Source: Balneolales bacterium (lineage in GTDB: Bacteria > Bacteroidota > Rhodothermia > Balneolales > Natronogracilivirgulaceae). Taken from it: DNA of 21,796 nucleotides. Position numbers and translations under genes: made by a program. Below the pieces are notes generated by a model, which ran no database searches, was not told the origin of the DNA, and was given only the letters and a program-made list of their open reading frames with translations. Location of the stretch: contig SKIC01000179.1 of the NCBI GenBank assembly GCA_007116685.1, positions 1 to 21,796 of the forward strand, given 5' to 3'. Shown here piece after piece: positions 17,129 to 21,796 of the stretch (the first letter of the stretch is position 1; each line of letters begins with the position of its first letter).

Positions 17129-17193
17129 CATGAAAAGTCTGATTTGAAAAAAATATCTGCTTCTGTTTTATTCGAAAATTCTGACTTTTCATG
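17129..17193. repeat. 11-bp perfect inverted repeat inside the DnaA-box region
   Basis: CATGAAAAGTC at 17129-17139 is the exact inverse complement of GACTTTTCATG at 17183-17193. The 43-base AT-rich spacer includes a TTCGAA palindrome at 17171-17176. There is no T tract that would make it a terminator. It may be a protein-binding or structural element of the putative origin. Confidence 0.6.
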
Positions 17194-17340
17194 GAATTAA
17201 GAGAGTAATGAGCTCACAAAAGTGAAGATTAAAAAAGTAGCCTAGTTTTCCACAATCTTATACACTTTTCAACAACATCTCTTGTTTTGAATTCTAAAAA
17301 CTCAATTCTCCACATTTCAACAGAGAACAACTACAAAGAC

Positions 17341-17365
17341 AAATTTTTATAAATAATTATCTATT
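17341..17365. other. AT-only block, possible DNA unwinding element
   Basis: Bases 17341-17360 contain no G or C, and 17341-17370 contain three. The block lies between two inward-facing DnaA-box-like sites (17306-17314 plus, 17379-17387 minus). This fits an unwinding element next to a DnaA array, but it remains an inference. Confidence 0.4.
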
Positions 17366-17446
17366 AGAAGAAAAGACCTGTGGAAAAGAACTTTAAGGGA
17401 AAGATGAATTGAAATCTTAAATCTTCTACTTTGTGAGAAGCAAAAC

Positions 17447-17710
17447 TCAAAGATACCTGTCAAAATATTCGTTCACCTTGGATTCAATCGTACTTTCAGA
17501 AATGGGCAAAAAGAAACTCTTTTGTATATCAACCTCTACAGAATCGGCATTTACCCGTATAAAACCACTAATGCCTGTTCTTTTGAATTTTAATTCATCT
17601 TCATCCCAGTGGTATGAGATTCCCCAGGCATCACTTAATTTTTTAGCAATTTCTTCAACTGCTAAACGGACTTCCTCATCCGTCTTTGTATGATTTCTTT
17701 TAAGGTACAT
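17447..17710 (-). CDS. Polyhydroxyalkanoic acid system family protein (PHA granule region)
   Basis: The 87 residues resemble the small PHA_gran_rgn family (PF09650/TIGR02610) found in PHA gene clusters of proteobacteria. The pattern fits along its length: an early His (RNHTKTDEEVRLAVEEIA in parts), an amphipathic helix, GISYHWDEDELKFKR, the turn TGISGFIRV (45-53), a VEVDIQKSFFLPI strand and a final helix IESKVNEYFDRYL. The molecular function of the family is not established. It is the last gene of a tight three-gene operon, 6 bases after the SRPBCC gene. No PHA synthase, phasin or depolymerase gene is visible in the window, so here it may serve wax ester/TAG rather than PHA storage. No signal peptide or membrane segment is present. 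Confidence 0.72.
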   Translation of the reverse strand: MYLKRNHTKTDEEVRLAVEEIAKKLSDAWGISYHWDEDELKFKRTGISGFIRVNADSVEVDIQKSFFLPISESTIESKVNEYFDRYL

Positions 17711-17716
17711 ATAGGT

Positions 17717-18181
17717 TTATTGATTCATTGTTTCCTGAAGGTTTTCATGATAGGTATCAACCATACTTTCAAATTCCATAGAAACAACAGGGCTGACAAC
17801 CATTTTCACGAAAAAGGGCAAATCTATTTCCAGAGTTCCTTTGGTATAGAATCTAACCAAAGTGCCTTTTTCAGTTTCTTCCAATTCCCAGGAACCGGAC
17901 ACTACTCCATTACCAACACCATCAACAGGCTCCCAGGTTACTTTCATATTTTCCTTATCAGCATGATAAGTGCAGGCATAAATAGTTTGAATATGATATG
18001 CCTGAATACCAATTTTTTCCATTTCCCAACGGTAAGAATTATCTCCTAAATCAACCAATTCATCTACTTTAGGAAAATGTGCCACAGATTTTGGAACATT
18101 TGATAGTAATTCAAAAACCTTTTCCTGTTTCCAGCTTACCTCAAATTCTTTTTCTAATTCAATAGTTGTTTTAAATGCCAT
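17717..18181 (-). CDS. SRPBCC (START-like) family protein
   Basis: The protein has 154 residues. The helix-grip pattern of the polyketide cyclase/START-like superfamily is visible: a first strand IELEKEFEVSWKQEKVFELLSN (parts, 7-28), a DxxxVAHFPKVDELVDLG turn, alternating antiparallel strands (WEMEKIGIQAYHI, VTWEPVDG, GVVSGSWELEE, GTLVRFYTKGTLEIDLPFF) and a long C-terminal helix (about 125-152). Such proteins bind hydrophobic ligands in a central cavity. The ligand and any enzyme activity cannot be read from the sequence. It lies 10 bases after the WS/DGAT gene and 6 bases before the PHA-region gene. A role in handling an acyl or wax substrate for the upstream acyltransferase is a reasonable inference. 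No export signal is seen. Confidence 0.82.
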   Translation of the reverse strand: MAFKTTIELEKEFEVSWKQEKVFELLSNVPKSVAHFPKVDELVDLGDNSYRWEMEKIGIQAYHIQTIYACTYHADKENMKVTWEPVDGVGNGVVSGSWELEETEKGTLVRFYTKGTLEIDLPFFVKMVVSPVVSMEFESMVDTYHENLQETMNQ

Positions 18182-18191
18182 TTTATTTACC

Positions 18192-19583
18192 CTAAGTTAA
18201 TACGATGTCTTTTTTCATTTGCTGAAGTTCTAATTCAAAAGCAGCCACAATTTTTTCAGGATCAGGAATAATTTTTTCATCAGTAGCTACTCCAATTCTT
18301 ACTTTATTATTGTAACTGATCACACTTACACCCAAGCCAACCCTTCCTGCCTGAGGAACCCAAAACATAATGTTTTCAACTTGTGTACCAGCTAAATAGA
18401 TGGGATGTTTTGGACCAGGAACATTGGTTAAAACCAAAGAGGTTTTGGTTCCAATTATATTAATCACCAAATCTTCGATTTCTTTAGGAGCTGCACCCAT
18501 ACTTTTTAAAACCAGAAAAGAAACAAATGCTTCCGGAGAATTTTTTAAATCATCCATACGCTTCTTTTGTTCAATTAAGCGCTCTTTAGAATCATCTAAT
18601 CCAACCGGTAAGGAAAGGAAAACCAAACCAAATTTATTACCTAAATCAAAACCATCATTTCTTCTACGGATATCCACAGGGATTGCAGCCCGAATGTTCA
18701 TATCTGTGGTATCTTCGCCACGTTTCATTAAATAAGATCGTAAAGCACCGGCAGTAGCTGAAACAATCACATCATTTACGGTAGTACCTGCGTGTTTTCT
18801 TATTTCTTTGATTTCATCCAGGCTTATTTCACCTGACCAGGCTGCAAGTTTTTTGTTTTGTAATTCTTGTTTTAAAATGGTTTTCGGATCAGGCCAGCGA
18901 AATACAAGTTTCCCTAAACTGACGCTTCCTTCCACTGCATTTTTTACCCATCCAAAAACTTTTAAAGGACTGGTAATAACATTATAGCTGAATTTAACAA
19001 TGGTCTCAGCTGCTACCCACACGTTTAGAACTACATCTGTTATAGGATCAAGAAAAGATGGCTTTTCTTCTTTTTTACCTGATGTTCTTTTTAAAACTTT
19101 GACTTTGGTATTACTCATCATCGAAAGAAGAACTCTAACCAAAGCATTTCCATCAGCTATACAATGATGCAATCTTATGATTAAAGCGGAACCTTCCTTG
19201 GCATTTTCAACCATAGTTATATGCCATAATGGTTTATCGTAATCCAAAGGAGTACTCATTAGCTCTCCAACAAGATCCTCTAGTTCTTTTCTCGAGCTTT
19301 TGTTTGATAACTTAGTTCTACTTATATGGTCAGCCGGATCAAAATCAGGAACATCCTCCCAATAAATATCTTCTAAAAAACCTCTTTCATAACTTACTTT
19401 TTGACGGAATCTGTCGAATTGCATTAATCTGTCGTTCAAAAGAATAAGCAGATCATCATAATCCAATTTTTCCTTTGTAGTAAGAAGGGAAGTAACCATC
19501 ATTAAATTTGAAGGGTGCTCCATTCGTAACCAGGCACGGTCAACATTCGACATTTCTTCGCGATTAGCCATTTCTAATCCCAT
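18192..19583 (-). CDS. Wax ester synthase / diacylglycerol acyltransferase (WS/DGAT)
   Basis: The 463 residues are full length for the bacterial WS/DGAT family. The enzyme joins acyl-CoA to a fatty alcohol or diacylglycerol, making wax esters or triacylglycerol at the inner membrane. The catalytic HHCIADG is at 139-145 (HHxxxDG). The family block PLDYDKPLW is at 112-120, the ND motif TTVNDVIVSATAGALR at 267-282 (Asn270-Asp271), IPVDIR at 301-306, GNKFG at 315-319 and NVPGP at 387-391. All catalytic features are present. The ATG at 19583 gives MGLEMANREEMSNVD; the ATGs at 19571 and 19553 (MSNVDRAW) are alternatives. It is the first gene of the operon with the SRPBCC and PHA-region genes and diverges from purM across 123 bases. 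It is more AT-rich than the repair and amino-acid genes to its left. Confidence 0.94.
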   Translation of the reverse strand: MGLEMANREEMSNVDRAWLRMEHPSNLMMVTSLLTTKEKLDYDDLLILLNDRLMQFDRFRQKVSYERGFLEDIYWEDVPDFDPADHISRTKLSNKSSRKELEDLVGELMSTPLDYDKPLWHITMVENAKEGSALIIRLHHCIADGNALVRVLLSMMSNTKVKVLKRTSGKKEEKPSFLDPITDVVLNVWVAAETIVKFSYNVITSPLKVFGWVKNAVEGSVSLGKLVFRWPDPKTILKQELQNKKLAAWSGEISLDEIKEIRKHAGTTVNDVIVSATAGALRSYLMKRGEDTTDMNIRAAIPVDIRRRNDGFDLGNKFGLVFLSLPVGLDDSKERLIEQKKRMDDLKNSPEAFVSFLVLKSMGAAPKEIEDLVINIIGTKTSLVLTNVPGPKHPIYLAGTQVENIMFWVPQAGRVGLGVSVISYNNKVRIGVATDEKIIPDPEKIVAAFELELQQMKKDIVLT

Positions 19584-19706
19584 GATATTTAAGTATTAAC
19601 TCCATCTGTAAAATAAATATACCTTTTTTGGACAGTTACTCAAGAATAAGTTTCTTACTTTTTAGAGTATCTTTCGCTGAAATTTTAAACCACTATACAA
19701 ACAACG

Positions 19707-20708
19707 ATGACAAAGCCTAAATCTATTACTTACAAAGATGCCGGAGTAGATGTAAAAGCCGGAGAAGCTCTGGTTAGCAGTATCAAAAAAATGGTTGGTG
19801 AAACTCACACCAAAGGTGTTATCAATGAAATTGGTGGTTTTGGTGGCTTTTTTCGTCCTGATTTTTCTTCCATGAAAGATCCTGTTCTTGTTAGCAGTGT
19901 AGATGGCGTTGGTACTAAACTCATTGTGGCTTTTAAGGCCGGAAAATATGATACCGTAGGTCAGGATTTAGTAAACCACTGCGTAAATGATATTGCTGTT
20001 TGTGGAGCTGAGCCACTTTTCTTCCTGGATTATCTCTCCACCGGAAAACTTCATCAGGAAATTGCCTATGATATTATTAAAGGCTTCAGTATTGCTTGCA
20101 AAGAAAATGGATGCGCCTTGATTGGTGGCGAAACTGCTGAAATGCCTGATATTTACAAAGAAGGGGAATTTGATTTAGCCGGTACCATTGTTGGAGTAGT
20201 AGATAAAGCAGAAATCCTAGATGGAAGCAAAGTCTCAAAAGGCGATATTATTTTGGGTTTTCCATCTACGGGATTACATACAAATGGATATTCCCTGGCC
20301 AGAAAAGTTTTATTCTCCCGATATGATGTCACTGATTTTCCGGATGGATTGAGTCAGAGTGTGGGTGATGTTTTATTAGAAGTGCACAAATCATATTTGC
20401 CTGTAATAAGAGCGTTGAAATCAAAAGTAAATGCTTTTGCACACATTACCGGTGGTGGAATTGAAGGCAATACCAGCAGAGTAATTCCTGAGGGTGCTAA
20501 ATTGGATATCAATTATAAATCCTGGAAACGTCCGGCTATTTTTAATGTCATCCAAATGTTAGGTAATGTACCTGAAGATGATATGCGTTTAACATTCAAT
20601 CTTGGAGTTGGACTCACAGCCATTGTTGATAAAGATGAAGTAGGATATATTCAGGACTGGTGCAAAGAAAACAACGAAACTGTATTTGAAATTGGAAAGG
20701 TAGTGTAA
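19707..20708 (+). CDS. purM: Phosphoribosylformylglycinamidine cyclo-ligase (AIR synthetase)
   Basis: PurM closes the imidazole ring in de novo purine synthesis (FGAM + ATP to AIR). It has 333 residues. Family motifs are TYKDAGVDVKAGE (8-20), GGFGG (43-47), DGVGTKL (66-72), GQDLVNHCVNDIAVCGAEPLFFLDY (parts, 85-109), GGETAEMP (140-147), FPSTGLHTNGYSLAR (185-199) and HITGGGIEGN near 247-256. The ATG is firm: upstream bases are A-rich without a Shine-Dalgarno sequence, and TATCTTTC at 19668-19675 resembles a Bacteroidetes-type minus-7 element (weak). It is the first gene of a plus-strand operon. The next ORF overlaps its stop by one base (TAATG). No purine riboswitch is visible, and no other pur gene lies in the window. 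Confidence 0.97.
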   Translation: MTKPKSITYKDAGVDVKAGEALVSSIKKMVGETHTKGVINEIGGFGGFFRPDFSSMKDPVLVSSVDGVGTKLIVAFKAGKYDTVGQDLVNHCVNDIAVCGAEPLFFLDYLSTGKLHQEIAYDIIKGFSIACKENGCALIGGETAEMPDIYKEGEFDLAGTIVGVVDKAEILDGSKVSKGDIILGFPSTGLHTNGYSLARKVLFSRYDVTDFPDGLSQSVGDVLLEVHKSYLPVIRALKSKVNAFAHITGGGIEGNTSRVIPEGAKLDINYKSWKRPAIFNVIQMLGNVPEDDMRLTFNLGVGLTAIVDKDEVGYIQDWCKENNETVFEIGKVV

Positions 20709-21049
20709 TGGCAGAAGTTCATTTATTAAAAATAGCACACGGACGTAGTGGAGATAAGGGAAGCGGTTCCAATGTGGGAATCATTGCGCGTCATCCTGAT
20801 ATATATCCATTTCTAAAAGAAAAATTAACGCCTGAAGTCGTTAAAGAATTCATGAAAGATGTGTGTAAAGGTGAAGTTGAACGATATGAATTAGAAAACC
20901 TTGGTGCACTTAATTTCATTTTGAATGATTCACTTGGTGGCGGTGGAACTGTTTCTTTAAAATTGGATGCGCAGGGAAAAACACACGCTTCTCTTTTATT
21001 GAGAATGAAACTGGATGTGCCACAAAATCTGCTTGATTTGGTAGAGTAG
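20708..21049 (+). CDS. Stand-alone AtuA-like ferredoxin-fold domain protein
   Basis: The 113 residues look like the C-terminal ferredoxin-fold domain of AtuA-type proteins (acyclic terpene utilisation, DUF1446-associated). Here it stands alone without the large N-terminal domain. The signature LKIAHGRSGDKGSGSNVGIIAR (parts, 6-27) has HGRSGDKG and the following NVGIIAR. Later features are a central LTPEVVKEF, VERYELENLGALNFIL, the glycine run LGGGGTVSLKLDAQGK (75-90) and the final LLLRMKLDVP. The biochemical role of this domain is not known; the parent family is linked to catabolism of terpenoid or branched acyl compounds. It is co-translated with purM (1-base overlap) and is followed directly by a DUF885 lipoprotein gene. 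The pairing with purM does not suggest a known pathway. Confidence 0.8.
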   Translation: MAEVHLLKIAHGRSGDKGSGSNVGIIARHPDIYPFLKEKLTPEVVKEFMKDVCKGEVERYELENLGALNFILNDSLGGGGTVSLKLDAQGKTHASLLLRMKLDVPQNLLDLVE

Positions 21050-21796
21050 ATGTTGGATGAAAGATGGAAATATAGATTTAAAAGTGGCTTTTTATTGAAG
21101 CAATTATGGTCACTTTTATTTCTTCTGATATTTTTTTCAGCGTGTTCCTCTCCTGAACAACGTTTACACCAACTTTTCGATGCGCATTGGGAGTATCAAT
21201 TAGAACAAAATCCTCTTTTTGCTACGGCTCAGGGTGATTACAGATTTAATCATCTGTTACCGGACCCATCTATTGAAGCGATATATGAAAGAGATCAACA
21301 ATACCGCCAATTTTTAAGTGAATTAAGCACTATTGCACGAGACAGACTTTCGAGAGCAGATCAAATCAATTATGATATTTTTTGGATTCTTCTTGAGCAA
21401 TCCATAGAAGAAACTGAGTTGGGTGCTTATAGATTACCCTTAAATGGTTGGTGGGATTATCATGCGGTTTTTGCTGATTTACCTAATCGTGTTCCCTTCC
21501 GAAATCAACAACATGTAGAAGATTATTTAAACAGATTGGATCAATTTCCGGTTTATAATCAGGCGTATATCGAACGCATGCGAATAGGAATGGAGGATGG
21601 ATTTATTCGTCCAAAAGTAGTTTTTGGCGATTATGTAGATTCTGTAACCGGATTACTCAGAGATAATCCTGATGAAAGTCAATTTTTTGAGCCATTTCGA
21701 AATTTACCAGCACAAATAACTGAGGAAGATGCAGCGGACTTAAAAGAAAGAGCCCGAAATATCATTCAGGAATCTGTAATGAAACAACTCTCTTAT
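21050..21796 (+). CDS. DUF885-family lipoprotein (N-terminal part, runs off the window)
   Basis: An open frame of 249 codons continues past the window end. The ATG at 21050 comes immediately after the preceding stop codon and is the only plausible start. A long charged N-region is followed by a hydrophobic segment (about 19-29) and a lipobox FSAC with Cys32, so the protein is a predicted lipoprotein anchored in the inner or outer membrane. The mature N-terminus resembles DUF885 proteins: RLHQLFDAHWEYQLEQNPLFATAQGDYRFN (parts, 39-68), NYDIFWILLEQSIEE, LPLNGWWDYH, FADLPNRVPF and YIERMRIGMEDGFIRPKVV. DUF885 proteins are predicted metallohydrolases, but the conserved His-containing C-terminal motifs lie beyond the window and could not be checked. 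It is the third gene of the purM operon. Confidence 0.85.
   Translation, partial: MLDERWKYRFKSGFLLKQLWSLLFLLIFFSACSSPEQRLHQLFDAHWEYQLEQNPLFATAQGDYRFNHLLPDPSIEAIYERDQQYRQFLSELSTIARDRLSRADQINYDIFWILLEQSIEETELGAYRLPLNGWWDYHAVFADLPNRVPFRNQQHVEDYLNRLDQFPVYNQAYIERMRIGMEDGFIRPKVVFGDYVDSVTGLLRDNPDESQFFEPFRNLPAQITEEDAADLKERARNIIQESVMKQLSY

Larger units (their letters stand above)
16904..17446. other. Candidate replication origin / DnaA-binding region
   Basis: This is the longest gene-free stretch (543 bases). It contains TTTTCCACA exactly at 16916-16924 (+), 17104-17112 (-), 17246-17254 (+) and 17379-17387 (-). Near matches to the DnaA box TTATCCACA are TAATCCACA (16941-16949, -), ATTTCCACA (17009-17017, +), TTATCAACA (17030-17038, +), TTATACACT (17258-17266, +), TTTTCAACA (17266-17274, +) and TTCTCCACA (17306-17314, +). 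Four identical 9-mers in 543 bases are far above chance. The last plus box and the last minus box point inward at an A/T-only block (17341-17360), a plausible unwinding element. An 11-bp inverted repeat lies in the middle. oriC is the main reading; a datA/DARS-like DnaA-binding site is the alternative. dnaA itself is not in the window, and rough local G/C counts did not show a clear skew switch. Confidence 0.55.

Noticed and set aside
17007..17192. A 61-codon minus-strand open frame in the DnaA-box region
   Set aside because: Its composition follows the AT-rich DNA, it crosses DnaA-box-like sites and one arm of the inverted repeat, and it resembles no family I know.
19584..19706. Purine riboswitch or PUR box upstream of purM
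   Set aside because: No three-way-junction pattern or inverted GAA-type operator was visible in the 123 bases.

Overview
The window is a bacterial chromosome segment from an AT-leaning, Gram-negative-type organism. It most likely belongs to the Bacteroidota/Balneolota neighbourhood. This placement is an inference from several features: an outer-membrane barrel protein ending in Phe, a lipobox lipoprotein, a short-LID adenylate kinase, start codons without Shine-Dalgarno sequences, a Bacteroidetes-style Crp/Fnr regulator, and a monomeric NADP-isocitrate dehydrogenase. I see no tRNA, rRNA, CRISPR array, insertion sequence or prophage.

Layout. Bases 1-830 hold the N-terminal third of metH (minus strand, TTG start). 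Then come icd (monomeric IDH) and its terminator. Bases 3342-6039 form an AT-rich accessory patch, all on the minus strand. In it, a ParE/RelE-type toxin-antitoxin pair and a HigBA pair bracket an outer-membrane barrel gene and a Crp/Fnr regulator gene. Next are a secreted S9 peptidase (minus) and a divergent soluble orphan histidine kinase (plus). Bases 9564-14805 carry tyrA (chorismate mutase-prephenate dehydrogenase), uvrA and pheA (chorismate mutase-prephenate dehydratase-ACT), so the Phe and Tyr branches lie on either side of a DNA-repair gene. adk diverges from pheA and ends in a strong terminator. A translationally abutted pair follows: dtd (D-aminoacyl-tRNA deacylase) and an alkaline-phosphatase-superfamily phosphomutase-like enzyme.

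The only long gene-free stretch, 16904-17446, holds ten DnaA-box-like nonamers, four of them identical copies of TTTTCCACA. It also has a 20-bp pure A/T block and an 11-bp inverted repeat. I read it as a candidate replication origin or another DnaA-binding locus. To its right is a tight three-gene minus-strand operon: a WS/DGAT wax ester/TAG synthase, an SRPBCC lipid-binding-fold protein and a PHA-granule-region-family protein. This looks like a storage-lipid module. Divergent from it is a plus-strand operon: purM, a stand-alone AtuA-type ferredoxin-fold protein overlapping purM by one base, and a DUF885 lipoprotein cut by the window end.

Most genes are housekeeping. The parts most worth a second look are the DnaA-box cluster, the storage-lipid operon beside it, the stand-alone AtuA-domain gene coupled to purM, and the toxin-antitoxin-bracketed island.
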